Assembly (NCBI GenBank): GCA_022605405.1
Contig: JABYQQ010000035.1
Location: 62,001 to 126,000, forward strand
Direction of reading: 5' to 3'
DNA: 64,000 nucleotides
Source of the DNA: Earliella scabrosa
Lineage: Eukaryota > Basidiomycota > Agaricomycetes > Polyporales > Polyporaceae
Made by a program: the position numbers and the translations under genes. Below the pieces are notes generated by a model. The model was not told the origin of the DNA. It ran no database searches and saw nothing but the letters and a program-made list of their open reading frames with translations. Shown here piece by piece: positions 41,592-54,979 of this stretch; positions within the stretch are counted from its first letter, which is position 1, and each line of letters begins with the position of its first letter.

Positions 41592-42838
41592 AGCGTGCAC
41601 CGCGGGGCATCCGAGACTGGCCTCTCGACGCGCACAATGTACTACAGTAGAGCAAGACTATCATAAGTAGAAGAACAGGTGCCGATAGAAGTAAATAGGT
41701 ATGGACTCGCCGTCACCGTTGCTGCTGGATTGCCCTGGAAACGAATTCGAAACGAGATCCAAGTCGTACACTTAGACGCCGATAGGTTGAGATAGTCAAA
41801 AAACACGTGCCAAGCTGCCAAACTGGGCGCCCTTCCGACCCGGCGGTCTAGACCCGGGCACATCCCTTCCCTCATCATCCTCTTCCCCATCGGTCATCTC
41901 GATGGAGGGCGGGCGAGGGCGGGCGACGCTGAATTTTGAGATGGCTGGTATCTGGACTCGGGGTCAAAGTCACTGCGCCTCGGCTGTACCATGCGGTGTG
42001 TACGTGCCGACCACAATCACCGAATTCACCGATTGACTGGGCAGTGAAACGTTCAACGTTCAAGTCACCGTTCAACGTCAACCTTTACCACCAAGATTCC
42101 TCCTCTTCTTCGCCATCGGCCAGCTCGGTCGTCCCGTCCCCGTCCGGCTCAATATCAGCATTGGTTTCTGCTATAGCGTTCAGTCATCCTAGGTATGTAG
42201 GTAAACGGCACTCTTAGTCTCTTTTATATTCAGAACATGCAGCGCTGATCTGATTTTCTGCAGCCAACAGTGGCTTGAACGGTGACATTCAAGTGTGAAC
42301 AAATATGACACGTTCGTACGCTCGAAAAGGGCATATAAATTCTAAGCTTGAAGCTTGACGATCCCTCGGTGTGGCAAGTAGTATCAATTACTATTAGGTC
42401 AGCTGCCTGCCGGTCACCTCGGTGAGAGTTCTCTGTTGCCATCGGGCTTCTCGGTCACTCACTGGCAGCCTGCCCAGCGCGCCAGCCTGAGCGGCCGACG
42501 CACAGCCTTCCTTGCCCTTATATATGCGAAGCCCAACGAAGTCGAACCTATCAATACACAGTGCACTCCACGGGGCGGAGCTTCCTAGCAGTGATCGCGG
42601 AAGCGGTGTCTCCCTAAGTATAAGATACCCGTTGTCCAAACGACTGTCGTCTGGTGGGATGCTCAGCTTCACACTCATCTCCCCGTTGAACCTCAGTCTT
42701 CCGCCCCTTTCTCTTCCGCTTCTACATTTTGCGGACGATACCACCGGAAACATAAGTATGTGCGCTTACTGCCTGTATTGTGTAATCCATATTGTGAAAG
42801 CGCTGACGCGCCTACACTTGTGACTTAGCATCCAAGCG
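41592..42838. other. Intergenic between PLA2c gene and HET gene 1
   Basis: 1.25 kb. A minus-strand frame of 119 residues (42394-42753, ATG start) has fair coding character (FNGEMSVKLSIPPDDSRLDN, APWSALCIDRFDFVGLRIYK) but no partner exons or homology I recognise. The rest has only short overlapping frames. Confidence 0.4.
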
Positions 42839-45108
42839 ATGTGGTTGATGAATACCATGACCTTGCTCCTCACACATTTCAATCAGCCACCAGCCACATA
42901 CGCCATCCTCTCGCACGTGTGGGGTGCAGACGAGAAGTCTTTCCAAGAAGTACAAAGCGGAGATCTGTCGTCCAAGATCACCGCCGCTTGTGACTATGCC
43001 CGGGCCGATGGTTATTCGTGGATATGGATAGACACCTGCTGCATCGACAAGACCAACAGCGCCGAGATGTCGGAAGCCATCAACTCCATGTACAAGTGGT
43101 ATAGTGCAGCGTCTGTCTGCTACGCTTACCTCCACGACGTGGTCGGCGCCGAAGATCCATCTGCAAAGGGCTCCGCATTCCGCCGCAGCGTGTGGCATAC
43201 TAGAGGATGGACCTTGCAGGAGCTCATTGCGCCCAGGGCTGTTGTCTTCGTCTCCCGAGAGTGGTGTCTTCTTGGCGATAAGGAGATGCTTGCCCCATTA
43301 CTGGAGTCGATCACCGGGATCGATGCTACCATCCTCACCTCTCACGCTCCGCTACGAACCATTCCGGTAGCCCGCAAACTGTCATGGGCGTCCTCCAGGC
43401 GGACCACAAGGCAGGAGGATGAAGCGTACTGCCTGATGGGGATCTTTGACATCAACATGCCGGTTATCTATGGGGAAGGACGACGCGCTCTTCACCGTTT
43501 ACAGGGCGAGATCCTGCGCCACTATTTCGACTATACCCTCTTCACTTGGGGTCCTTGTCACGCCATGCCCGCGGTCTTTTTCAACAGTCGAATGAACCCC
43601 AATTATATCATTCGTCGCAGAACCACCACTGGTGGATCATCGGACAACGTCCTAGCCATGTCCACGAGCCAATTCTCCTCTCCGGACGCCGTGACACACG
43701 CCGTCAGAGATCTAGCACCATATACAATAGAAGAGTTAGGGTCATTTTCGAGTAAGCTTCGGAATATATCCCTGCTCCGCACCGATCGGTTCTCTGCCAG
43801 CATGACTTCGCCTGAGGGTCATCAGGTGAGGTTGTTCTCCCTGAACCCAGCGAACGTGAACTGACTATCGTTTAACGGGAAGCACCCCGAGTCTGGCAGA
43901 GAGCAAGAAGTCCCCATGATCTCCCTTCATGCCGGAGGAGTGCGCGCCTTCCTGCCGATCATGGATATCCCTGGAGCTCACATCGAACCACCATCTTCAT
44001 ACTGGGACGACCGCGACAAAACCCTCCGCCGGCCCCCATACTTCAGCAACGCGGACGAGTATTCGCTCGCAATCTTGCCTTGCAAGTCGCGCCAGTCGAA
44101 CACCATGCTCGTCTGCTTGATCCTGCGTCGAAGCGCCGTGTCTTGCAATCCAACATACGAGGTCGGGGCGACGTTCTCCGATGGGTCCTTCGCTCGTGTA
44201 CTCCTCCTAGACCCTAGCCATCCACGCTCATGGTCCTTCCTATCATCTTCCGGACGTCTTTCGTTCGGATGGAGGGAGGTCTACATCTCCCAACGCTATG
44301 ACATCGACCATGACGCCTGCGGCGTCCATATGGCTCGTCCACTCGCCGCGCCCTGCAGCCTGGGGCGCTACCAAGTTTGTATGCCTCAGTGGCTCACTGC
44401 ACCATCAACACCCCTCCTCGGGCCCTTCAGGCCATGTCCTACTGGATCCCATGACGAGTTCCATGTTCCCAGAGACATCACTCCCGATGATCGATCCACA
44501 TACACCTTCGCACACGTCGATGCTGACGAGCGATTTCATGTGCATGTCGGTCTTCGTCAAAACAGCTCCGGAGCGTGGGGTCTGGTTCCAGACGTGGAGT
44601 TCGTGCCCAGCACTGCTGCTGTTGTGGACCTCCCGGCAGTAACAAGCGCAGACTTCTCGTTTCCTGAACTTCCAAATACGCGCGAATATCGTGCATGTAC
44701 CAGGAACGAACGGCACGATGGACGCGCTGCTCCGCCCTACCGACGCTTGACCGGTGCAACGGTCGACCAAGCTGGCTCGCGGTGGGAAAACGTTCACACT
44801 TTCGAGTCGGCCGAACGCACATGGAAGGTCGTCGTACGCACCAAACGTATGATCTCAACCAGAGCAGACCCTGGGAGATGCCGTGAGCTCTGGGCGATGG
44901 GAGTGGAAGTCGCGAAGAACGCCACGGGGGACGGCAACGCGACAGCGCCCTTGATCATTGCAAGCGCACGGACGCGTGCTCGGATGATGCCCGTAGCCTT
45001 GCGTTCGAAGAAGTCAGAACCTTGTGAGTGCCATGCTGATTTCCGCTCGAGTGGGACTGACGTGTGAGGGCAGGCAACGGTGTCGACCCCTCTTGCCAGG
45101 TGCAATAG
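42839..45108 (+). CDS. HET-domain protein 1 (heterokaryon incompatibility type)
   Basis: Exons 42839-43825, 43883-45023 and 45074-45108 give 720 residues in consistent phase. The N-terminal HET domain is textbook: MWLMNT start, YAILSHVWGADEKSFQ, WIWIDTCCIDKTNSAEMSEA, INSMYKWYSAASVCYAYL, WHTRGWTLQELIAPRAVVF, then the downstream signature SWASSRRTTRQEDEAYCLMG and VIYGEG. In filamentous fungi HET domains trigger cell death after non-self recognition; basidiomycete homologues are usually assigned the same role by similarity only. The 380-residue C-terminal region is shared in outline with the HET protein at 60940-62934 and has no NACHT or repeat domain. Start chosen at the canonical MWL. Confidence 0.88.
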
Positions 45109-45447
45109 CATCGCCGAACGTGTCGCGCGAGGCCTCTTCTGATGATAAAACCATTCCCAAAGGCGAGGTCAACGCGGTCAGCGTGCGTGGAGTGACATAC
45201 CAAGGGATCGCTCAAGGTCCATCACGTCACCCACCGGCCCCCGCACGTACGACTCTTGTCAAAGATTGGACATGGGGGTGACAAGCTCTCTACCCCTGAG
45301 AGATCCCTCAATCTTGTCTGACTCGTGGCGACCGTGGATGACGACGCACTCGGGGGAGGTCGTGTTGAGGAGTGTGTGCGGATGCTATAGATCGAGCAGC
45401 GACGTATTAAGCCATGTATTAACATATCGCCTACCCTAAGAGACCAT
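45109..45447. other. Convergent 3' intergenic region
   Basis: 339 bp between HET gene 1 and the uS4m gene; AT-richer towards 45420. No gene seen. Confidence 0.5.
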
Positions 45448-46577
45448 CTATTGCCTGTTCTCAGGCATACGCGCAAGTTGACTCTTGCTTCGTATCCGCA
45501 TGCGACGCTTGGAGTACCATTCCCATGCCAGACGAACTACCTCTCCGTCGGCATCCCATGGTGTCGGGATCTCCGAATAGCCTGGCCGTGCTGTTGGGTG
45601 TCGGAGATAGATGACCGAACAAGTCGCGAAGGAAGGCTCGAGGTACGCAGGAATGAAGAGGAACGGTGCGGCGTATGGGGGGAGGTAGAATGGAGTGAGC
45701 CCGGTTGCAGCGGACCAGGGAGCCGAGGACTTCTTCCAAGTCGACGGGAGCTTCTTTGACTTCGAGGCAGACTCCGCAGAGGCCTCAGCGGTGACTTCAG
45801 CATCGGTACCTGCCTCTGTGTCGCTAGAAGTCGACTCTTCTGATGACTCTGCAGCTTCGTCCGTCTCATTCTCCTCTTTGGGTGCAGCACTTTCCTGCAG
45901 AAACCGGATCGCCTTCGGGTCCACAGAAACCATGTCCCCAGGAGCAAGACGCGTGTTGGGGTTGACGTGCTGTAGTGACATGAGTTGGCAGGGTCAGAGC
46001 GAAACTGAACTCAAACGCACCTTCTTGCCATTCAGCAGCACGCTGCCGTGTATGACCATCCGCCGCGCGTCGTACACGCTGTGCGCGAAGCACGCCCGGA
46101 AGATGACCACGTCTATCCGCCGCTCGACCTCCGCAAACATGAGACTCCCCACAGGTGCCAACCCCTTCTGCCTGATCTCCTCCGCCATCTTCTCCGCCTT
46201 CTTCGCGACCTGCTCCTTGGTGGCCCACACTCCCAGCCCTGTCTCCGTCTCCGTCTTCTTCAATGCCTCGGACGGACGGACGTCAGGGAGCGTTTCAGGG
46301 AGGTACCACCGCTTGAAGATCTTCTCGTTAATAAAGTCGCCATGGTACGCGCGCAACAGAGCCTTCGCTGTCCATCTACGCCAGTTGAGCGTTTCCTTGT
46401 ACTCGACGCGGTTCGTGATCTTTTCGAGGGGCCCATACGACCGCCGCCAGAGGTTGTACAGGTTATGTGGGTGCCAGCTCTGCACCTGCATGAGTACACA
46501 AACAGCGTCGGGAGACGTGTCAGACGCACCATGCGGGGCAGACCCCTTTTGAAGTTATAGATGTGAGCATCCCGCAT
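45448..46577 (-). CDS. NAM9: Mitochondrial small-subunit ribosomal protein uS4m (Nam9)
   Basis: Exons 46530-46577, 46021-46485 and 45448-45969, phase 0, introns of 44 and 51 nt, give 344 residues. Starts MRDAHIYNFKRGLPRM, a compact basic N-terminus. The S4 RNA-binding domain is unmistakable: RRIDVVIFRACFAHSVYDAR, RRMVIHGSVLLNGKK, then NTRLAPGDMVSVDPKAIRFL. After it comes an insertion of about 45 mostly acidic residues (EENETDEAAESSEESTSSD...), then PFYLPPYAAPFLFIPAYLE and the conserved tail TPWDADGEVVRLAWEWYSKR found in fungal Nam9. It nucleates assembly of the 37S mitoribosomal subunit. It shares a 297-bp divergent promoter with the GCP2 gene. Confidence 0.9.
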
Positions 46578-46874
46578 GCTTGCGGTTGTCTACGAAGGTG
46601 TAGACGAGCAATGGACGTGGTGGTCGCGAGACAAGTCAAGGACAAGCGCGAGCGCCAGAAGAAATCGAGTGCTGGCTTACCGAGTAAATCTAGAAGTAAG
46701 GGCAGGTAAGTAGGAGGCGTAAGTAGAGATAACAACAAGATATTTAAGCCAACGATAGACCGGTCAACAAGCGAAACAGGCGCCCATTCTGTCGCGTTCC
46801 GTCTTGCGCGCGTCGCGCCTTTGATCTCAACCACTTCTACTTGCTTTGGCCGTGAACCCCCTACCGCTCTGGCT

Positions 46875-49800
46875 ATGGATCCATATACTCCGAGGGCGCG
46901 CGCAGGTGCGAGGAAGAAGAATCTGACACTGTCTGCAAAGGAATACCACAAGGCACGTCTCCAATTTACGCCCGTGCGGGCCTGCAGCCCTTCATGACCT
47001 CGGGACGCAGATCACAGACACTATCGCCTCAGTACGGCGGAATCGACAATACATCGACGGCGAGCTTGTGGAGGACATCGACATACGCGTACATGCGTCG
47101 AGAGAGAGAGAAAGCGCGAGAAGGAGTCAGTCGCAAAACGATCTCCCTATCTCCGAGACCTCACGGCTCCCTCTGCAGGACGGGACGAGGCGTCATTCGA
47201 GGCCGAGAGGTCTTTCGTGCGCGCCCCGCTCAACTCACGCGTGGTGTCTGGTGCCGGGCATCGGGACAAGGGGAAGGGCAAGGCCAAGGAGAGCTCCTTG
47301 TACGGCGTCCCGGTCGAGATACAGGAGGCGCTTGTCCTGGAGGATCTCCTCTTCGTGCTTATGGTATGTCTTCTGTTTCGACTTGTCGCGAGGCCGCCTT
47401 TGGGCGATGTCTTTCGGCTTGCCGTCATCTGCGAACACGATGCTCGCTCTTGTCGCCGATTGCGCGGAGAAATGTTGGTTGGTTCGGCTGGCTAGCCTAC
47501 GGCCGATGGAGCGACGCACCCTTGAAAGGAGATTCGAACACATGCCCCCTGGGTATGACATTCGTCTGGACAACATCCGACGAGCTGGTCCCTACTCAGA
47601 GATAAGCAGGCAGGCGCCATGGCTCGCCATCGGGTCTGGCGAAGCTTCTCAGGAGGCACGCTCTCAGTACCGCGTTGCCTGCCAATTGTTGGAACTCTTC
47701 CGCGCACTTCACCACACTCGCCGTGACCGATGCGTCCCGGGGGCGTTCCGTTCTAGCCGAGTTTGTACAGTGCCGGTAAAGCCGCTGCAGTTTGATAGGG
47801 CTGAGAGCAGGGCAGCCTCTTCTTTCATGACACGAGGATTTCTTATGTCGTCAGTTGACCCCCAGCGCCATGAAGACCGCCGCCTCGGAGCGCCACACTG
47901 TCCGCTTGACGGTGGCTTCAACCCTTTGAGGACACAATGTTGCTCGCAAGATCCTTTTGAGCGCTGTTTCTTGCCACTGACCTCACCGGCGCGGACGTCT
48001 GTTAGGAATGGACGCTCATATCCACTTCTTGCAGGGTATCGAAGGGAATCACGTTACGTATCATCCGGACTTTTCGCCAGACGACGACGACCCCCTGAAC
48101 GGTGTCAGATTTGTGGTGTCATCCTCTCTAGGTGCGCGGAGTTTTCGTGAGCCTCGTTGTGATAACTGATCTCGTAATTAGATCCATCGCTTCGAGACCT
48201 GGTTGAACGGATATTGCCGTTAGCCACGTACTACACAGCGATAAGCTCATTCATAGAGCTGCGCAGTCACCTAGACTTCGGGCTGGTAAACCATGCACTA
48301 TGCGCGTCCATGCGGGACATGCTCAAGGTTCGTGCTGCTCAGGCGAGCTCATAACGCCGACTCACCGGACTACAGGACTACCAAACCCTGTTGTCCCAAC
48401 TCGAGCATGCCTTCAATACATCTCCTCAGTTCACCTTGCAAAAGCTGTGGTTTTATGTTCACCCTACCCTCCATACGCTTTCTCTCCTATACCTCTTAAC
48501 GACAGATCTCGCAACGGCAGACGATCCGACCGCCGACTTATCATCGTCCTCATCTAACAGCTCCGACGCAGAAGAAGATGCGCGGAACGAAGCGCTTGGT
48601 CTCGGCGGTGCTACGCTCAAAGCGGTCTTGTCGGAGATCAAGACGACAAGCCTGGGAGTCAACGGCGGCGCCAGCGGCATTGCAGTCAAAGGCGGCGAAG
48701 TACTTGCCATCCTGCACGATCGGATGCAGAACATGTCAGGGGACCCAGCCGCTCGGGAGTTGTACGGCGCGCTCCTCCGCGACGCTGGGAAGCCGTACGT
48801 CGAGATGGTCCAAGCGTGGATCCGGACAGGCAAGCTCGTCGACCCTTACGAGGAACTTCTCGTCAAGGAGAGCAAGTTCATCAACCGCGGGACACTCGAA
48901 ATGGATTACACAGACGAGTACTGGGAACGCCGCTACACTGTGAGCGCGGAGTTTAACCTTCTTCTGACACGTTGCCGCTGACTCATTACCGCTTTCAGCT
49001 CAGGGACGGTTCGACGCTGGGCGGATCGTCGAAACAACACCAGGCAGGGGTACCCCCACCTCGGTCAGCCGGCGGCCGTCTACCCGGGGGTGCCTGTGTT
49101 CCAGCTGTGTTGGAACGTTGGAAGCACAAGATCCTTCTTGCTGGCAAGTACCTCAATGTCATTCGGGAGTGTGGCATCGAGATCCGACGAGACCCTGGTC
49201 AAGTCGACGAGGAAGACCTGTCAATGGACGATGAAAGGTACGGCCCTACGCATTCTCGCGCGACGCTCCGCTAAGATTCCGAATAGGTTCTACAAGTGTA
49301 TTGAAGATGCCTATACCCACGCGAACCGCACGCTGCTTCAGCTACTTCTCCGTGACCAGCAGCTGATCCCTCGCCTCCGCTCACTGAAGCGATACTTCTT
49401 CCTTTCCCAGTCGTCCTTCCTCACGCACCTCCTGGACCTGTCGCACACAGAACTCCGCAAGTCCGCCAAATCAGCGTCCTTGGTCAAATTGCAGAGTCTC
49501 CTGGATCTCGCGCTGAACACGGACGCTCAGGGCGAAGATGCGATGTTCCGCGAGGACGTGAAGGTCACGATGGCCGGGAGCGGTCTCTACGAGTGGTTGC
49601 TTACTGTTGTGAACGTGAGCGGCCTCGAGGAGGGCGAGGCGGCTGACGGACACGTGCATGCACACGAGTCGCAGAAGAAGGAGCGGGAGAAGGACAAAGA
49701 TGACAAGAAACAAATGCTCGGTGAGTCAGCTCCCTCAGGTCATCGAAACGTGTGCAGGTCTGATTGACATCGGATACCAGCGATTGACGCGCTCACGCTG

Positions 49801-50702
49801 GACTACCACGTCAAGTTCCCGTTATCCCTCGTCATCTCTCGCAAGACGATTCTCCGATATCAACTCATTTTCCGCTTCCTGCTTCATCTCAAGCATGTAG
49901 AGCAATCCCTCTCCTCGATGTGGATCGAGCACAAGACAGCTCCGTGGCGTCGGCAGACCCGTCCTCGGGGCACCGGTCCTGACGCCGGTCGCCAGACTCC
50001 CCAACCTCCGCCGAAAGATTGGCACTCGGAGTTCGAGAACTGGCGGAAGCGCGTATTCTTGCTCCGGGCGCGCATGCTTGCCTTTGTCCAGCAGATTCTT
50101 GCGTTCACGACGTTCGAAGTGCTCGAGCCAAATTGGCGCAAGCTAGAGGGCAAGCTTGAGGCTGGCAAAGTCGAGACGGTCGATCAGCTCCTCCGCGACC
50201 ATGTGGACTTTCTCGACACATGCCTCAAGGAATGCATGCTTACAAGCTCGAAGCTTCTCCGAGTAAGTGGCTCGGCTTCTCATGAGCTTCGCGGCCGCTG
50301 AGACGACGGGGTTCAGGCATACTCGCGGCTAATTGTCACATGTTCGACGTTCGCCTTGTACACGGCCTCGTTTACAAAGTCCGCCAACAATGCGATAGCC
50401 GCCGCTGATACACCGGACGGCGATCATTCCATGGCCAAACGGTGGGACATTCTAGGGAAGTTTGAGACCAACTTCAATCATTGGTGCGTTTTCTCCGTTT
50501 GTCTGTCCCACAGTCTTTGTTGTCTGATCACTTCACATGTCCAGGTTCAAGGTCAGCTACAGTGTTCGGGCGTTACGCTGACGTTAGTGCTAACGATGTC
50601 TTCCAGGTTCACCTTGATTGTGTACAATTCTACGCGTCGAGCGAAAACGTGTCGTTACTGCCGCTCGTGGTGAGGCTCAATAGCATCAAATCGATGCATT
50701 GA
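46875..50702 (+). CDS. Gamma-tubulin complex component 2 (GCP2/Spc97 family)
   Basis: Twelve exons: 46875-46905, 46988-47125, 47179-47363, 48035-48131, 48182-48327, 48376-48939, 48999-49237, 49287-49720, 49781-50262, 50317-50483, 50545-50551, 50607-50702; 861 residues, all in phase. The N-terminal GRIP1 region begins at VEIQEALVLEDLLFVLM, GIEGNHVTYHPDFSPDDDD, then RDLVERILPLATYYTAISSF. Later come GKPYVEMVQAWIRTGKLVDP, YWERRYTL and KILLAGKYLNVIRECGIEI (Spc97/98 signature). GRIP2 has LDYHVKFPLSLVISRKTILR and HVDFLDTCLKECMLTSSKLL. It binds gamma-tubulin to nucleate microtubules at the spindle pole body. Two oddities: intron 3 is 671 nt, against about 50 nt elsewhere, and exon 11 has only 7 nt (coding the end of W plus FK). 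Confidence 0.92.
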
Positions 50703-51980
50703 AGGTGCTGTTCAGCCTGCGTATTCGCTTGCTATATTTGCTGTCTACGTGTCATTTGCTCTGATGTTACTCGTATTGCGTATCCGTGTTGCTCTCCATT
50801 GCTGTGTCTCTCCCACCAAAGCGCGATCCGACAGGTCGAAAGTCCTTTGAGATCGATGGCTCGAAGAGAAGTGGCGCATTTGCGCTCTTGCCCCCTTTCA
50901 GGGCGCACCGGTTCCTGGTCGGCTTGCTCGGTGAACCAAATTCGCACTTTCCGGCAACAATCCATCGTGGCGCCTACGCCTGGCCACTTACCGGGACCCG
51001 GACGGGATTGGTCGCCGGTACGTCATGTCTCGGCACACACTAGTCCTGGTCATCTTGAGCTTATTTGACTGCACCCTGCCGCAGGACTTGAGTCCGATCT
51101 CCTGGCAGCGAAGCAGCGGGATCAGGGACCAAGGCGATCTCGTGGCGGACCAAGTTGAACCAGAAGCTATTCTTGGCCCCTCAAGCCACGATGCATGGGC
51201 GCACGCATCGAACTCAGGGCAGCATGTGTTGGCTGAGTTACAGCAAGAATGATATGCCCTCGACTCTTATGGCGAGGTTCCTAGAGTGATTGCTTCTCTC
51301 AGGGCCAAGAGTCACGCAAGATGTCGGCGTTCTCCTCGATCGTGAGCCTGCAGACGTTGTGATAGTTCAGCGCCCTTTTTGATCACACTATCATGCATGC
51401 AGTCGCGGAAAAAGCGTAAGCCGTATGTCGAGACGCGTATATCCAGAGCACCCGCGATAGTTCATTAACCTCTGATCTGGATGTGATTCAGCGTTGTAAA
51501 GCCGCATTTGCGATCAGCAGATGGACAGAAACGGTCTACGCACATTCCGGTGAGTGCGCCATCATCCTTCCGGCGCTCACGCCTAATGCGTCTGAGTTTG
51601 TTTGCTCAGCAGGTTCTCATTTAGGTACTAACCCATATGCGTATGGTCTTCCCCATGGCTCTGTCAACTTCGTGAGTCTCTGGGATCCACCGCGCGCGCC
51701 ATGCATCGACACTTCAGCGGAACTAGGACTTCTACAGTGTATCGGGTCCGAAAGAACGTGATCGATGAGGTCAATGGCCCGTCCTATCCCAGTCCTATCC
51801 ACTGCCACGGTGGGGCGACGTGAGGGTGACAGACGCCCAGTTGACGGGGCGACACGCCCGATGGTTTCCGTTATCTCGATTTGAGGGGTGCAAAAACAAA
51901 ACTGAGCATCGCGCGCTCTAGGTTCTTGAGTATAAAGGTGAGCACTCAACCATCCCGACACCCCATCCACATTCAACGCC
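50703..51980. other. Intergenic between GCP2 and the glutathione S-transferase gene
   Basis: 1.28 kb. Several frames of 70-120 residues on both strands overlap each other and show no conserved motif or exon-like boundaries. No RNA gene recognised. Confidence 0.5.
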
Positions 51981-52832
51981 ATGCCTTACGTTCCTCTTCC
52001 CATCCGGACCCCCGACAAGCAGATCACCTTCTACACGTCCCCAGTATGTCCCCACTACCTTCTGCGTGTTGCCACACCTCTGATGCCCCGCCTTAGTACT
52101 CGCCATATACGCACCGAGTCCACATCGCTCTTGAGGAGGCAAAGCTTGAGGTCAAGAAATACGAGATTGACCTCCGTCCGGGATGTAAGCCGGCCTGGTT
52201 CACGCAGCGAGTGAACTCGCTGGGTCTGGTGCGTGGTATCTATAACTTGCCGTAATCGGCCGACGCTAAAGGACAGCGCGTCGCGCCCACAGGTTCCTGC
52301 CTTCACTTACGGCGGTCCCGATGTACCGCCTGACCAACCCTCCCCGGAGTCCGCGAAGCTTTCCGAGTCGCTGGTGCTGATAGAACTCATCGCCGACCTC
52401 CGCCCAGACGCAGGACTGCTGCCCTTCGACGCCGGATTGCGCGCCCGTGCTCGCCTCATCACCATACTATCCCATGACACCCTCCACCACGCCTTCAGGG
52501 GATTCTTCTTCCGCGGCGAGCGCATCGAGTCCATCCTGCCCTCACTCGAGGCGTTCCAGGCTCTTCTCGCGCCCAACGGGTATGCAGTCGGTCCGTGGTC
52601 GATCGCCGACATCGTCGTGGCGCCCATGATGGTCCGATTCATACGGCTTGCTGGTTACGAGATCGGCAAGTACCCCATGGGCGAGGGCAAGAAGCTCCTC
52701 AAGGCTCTCGCGGAGCCCAAATTTGCGCGGTTCATGCAATATTACGAAATGTTGTGGCAGCGTCCAAGCATTCAGGCGACCTGGGATGAGGTGCGCATGC
52801 GTGTTCAGTGCTGGGAACTGTGGCGTCCATGA
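51981..52832 (+). CDS. Glutathione S-transferase-like protein
   Basis: Exons 51981-52043, 52097-52228 and 52293-52832 in phase 0 give 244 residues. The N-terminal thioredoxin fold begins QITFYTSPYSPYTHRVHIAL, with SPYTHR at the active-site position, followed by KLEVKKYEIDLRPG and the VPAF motif carrying the cis-proline that opens the glutathione-binding strand. The all-helical C-terminal domain includes GPWSIADIVVAPMMVRFIRL, whose SIAD capping box is conserved in GSTs. The enzyme would conjugate glutathione to electrophiles or reduce thiols in the cytosol; the lack of a CPF/CPY cysteine argues against a classical omega enzyme. A further intron after 52788 (GTGCGC) cannot be excluded and would change the last residues. 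Confidence 0.85.
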
Positions 52833-54979
52833 GCGGGCTGACCAGTTCCAATTCGCGCTAGACTGTGAATGTCAAGATGTGGCGAATCCATCCCAATGTC
52901 ACTCGAACTCCCTCCGCGGCGGGCCACTAATCGGCACAAGACGGCAGATGCGTCTTCCCTCCTATCTCGTTCGTTCCTGTGATGCCCTGAGTATCCCCGA
53001 TGTACCCATACTTCTGACCGTGCCCCGGTTGTATTCTCCTCGCCCTGCGACGCCTCCTACTTTGTCCCGGTTGTGGGATAGTATCGTTACCTTATTCTCA
53101 TGGTTGTAATTGCCCTTGATTGGTCCAATATGATTCTCGGTATGATGGCTAATGCACCCGCGACATTCCAGGCACTACGGCCGCTGAAAGAATGATATTT
53201 TCTTAAGATCCGCCCGGACCGAGTTTGGATCCATACAGAAGCCATTAACCGCCACGATATCCTCATGCATATCGAATCGCCCACGCAAGTGGCCCAGTCG
53301 TCGTCGACACCTGGCGGCAGTACAATAACTATGTTAGTCATACGATTGGAGCGGCTGAATCAACCCCACTTGTACGTCTTCAAGGCCTCATGTTCCAAGT
53401 GTCGCGCAAACCCCTTCCGACGAACTCTCTTTCGTAACGGATCGCTCTCGCAGACGGCTCCCTGCGGCCCTAAGGCGGACTTGGGATCATTCCGCAGTGC
53501 CCGCACCAGTTCGGACCTCCAATCTTGCTTCGAACCGCGGGACACATCGTTCGCTGTTCCCCTGCAGAAGCCACAACGCCCAGCCTCGAGGCGTCGAAGC
53601 ATTCCACCTTGCGTCTGGTCGGTGATTGGCCCGCGACGCCACGTCACTCTTCGCGCGACATGTGTTGCGTGGTGAGTGCTGGCACCCTCGAGACCCATGG
53701 CGACCGCTTGCGTAACGAATGATACCATATGCTCGCTACGCAGATGCACCAGCCACGCTCTCGAGGCCCCCTCGTCGCACGCCTTGTCTTCCGGAGCCCC
53801 TCGAAATCCTTCGGTACCCGCGGTCTTCGCGCAGCTCGCGACCGTCCAGTGTGTCAAGGGAGAAGCAGGGCTTCGCCAGCCGTGCGTGGCCAGTCATGTG
53901 GGATCTTCGCTCACAGCGCTCGCCAAGCCCAGGGCTCTTCAGGCCCGAAGTGGGCTATCAGCCTGAGAGGAAGAGGACACATAAAGCTGGTGTCTTCGCT
54001 CTGCTAATTAAGGTAGATGGACAAGGTTCCAGGGCTCCGTGGGGCCCTTGGGGTCACGTCGTGACGATGGTGTAACGTCGTAGGTTGGACGCCTCGTGGC
54101 TCGCGGATGGTGTCTTGTCTGGGGTCCGCTTTCCCGGCGAACGTGGAGACTGGAGCATGTCAAGAGGGCATTGGGAGCCCCATATTCTGGCAAGGACGCA
54201 TCGTGTGTGTCGCAGACTCCAGGTCGACCGACACCCCAGCCAAGGCGGTCCGCTCTAGCCGCGGATCTTTCCCAGCCTCTTCCTTTCTGCTCATCGCACA
54301 TTTGGAAGTCGGTCGCGCGGTTCCTCGACAGTTCGAGTCCGCGGCGTACACAAGCCACATCGCGGGTCGATGGAACAAACCTTTGAACGACCCGCGGCAT
54401 GAATTTCCAAGTCAGCGAGCCTCGACTAGGCTGGACCCGCCCGCTTCCCAATTTAGGGTTAGGTACGCCTAGACCCGTCGGCTGACACAGTCTTCTTCTG
54501 TACTCTAGAGGACCCAGATGGTATACAGGTAAGCCAGGCGCCACAAGTCTTCTACGCCTAGGCTGATACCTTCCGCGGCCGCATTCGTTCCTTCGCAGCG
54601 CACGACTATTCGCCTCCAGACCTCTCAACGTGTCAGCAGACGGATCCCCCTGGTCGAATGGCCTATTATTTGCGGCCTCGAGAAGAGGCACTCAGCCCGA
54701 GGCACCGGCGAGGCTCAAAAATACACCGACCAGATGCCGTTACACGTCCCAACTCGTTCTTCTACACCACCCGGGTCGTCTTCGCACCGCATCACTCAGC
54801 CGCAAAGGAACAAATTGAGGGCGGCAGCTCGCACCTGCGCTGGTCGCGTCGGGCATTCAGGAAGAACCGGTACACGCTAGGCCAAATTCTCATAGGACGC
54901 CACAGAGGCGCGCAGATAGAAGGACACTCACATGTCGATGACCCGGGCCAGAGCGTCGTGCTGGTCGAGCAGCGCACCC
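52833..54979. other. No supported gene; possible remnants
   Basis: 2.1 kb with overlapping frames on both strands. A minus-strand frame 53360-53857 (165 residues; CGFCRGTANDVSRGS, LRNDPKSALGP) is the most protein-like but has no recognisable family. The part after 54600 may belong to the 5' region of the decayed membrane-protein gene. Confidence 0.4.

Noticed and set aside
46520..46951. Minus-strand frame that would extend the uS4m gene upstream
   Set aside because: The conserved N-terminus starts at the ATG at 46577 in another frame; the extension overlaps the divergent promoter and shows no similarity to Nam9.
47500..47600. tRNA-like B-box (GATTCGAAC) in GCP2 intron 3
   Set aside because: No pairing T-stem, no A-box and no cloverleaf can be formed on either strand.
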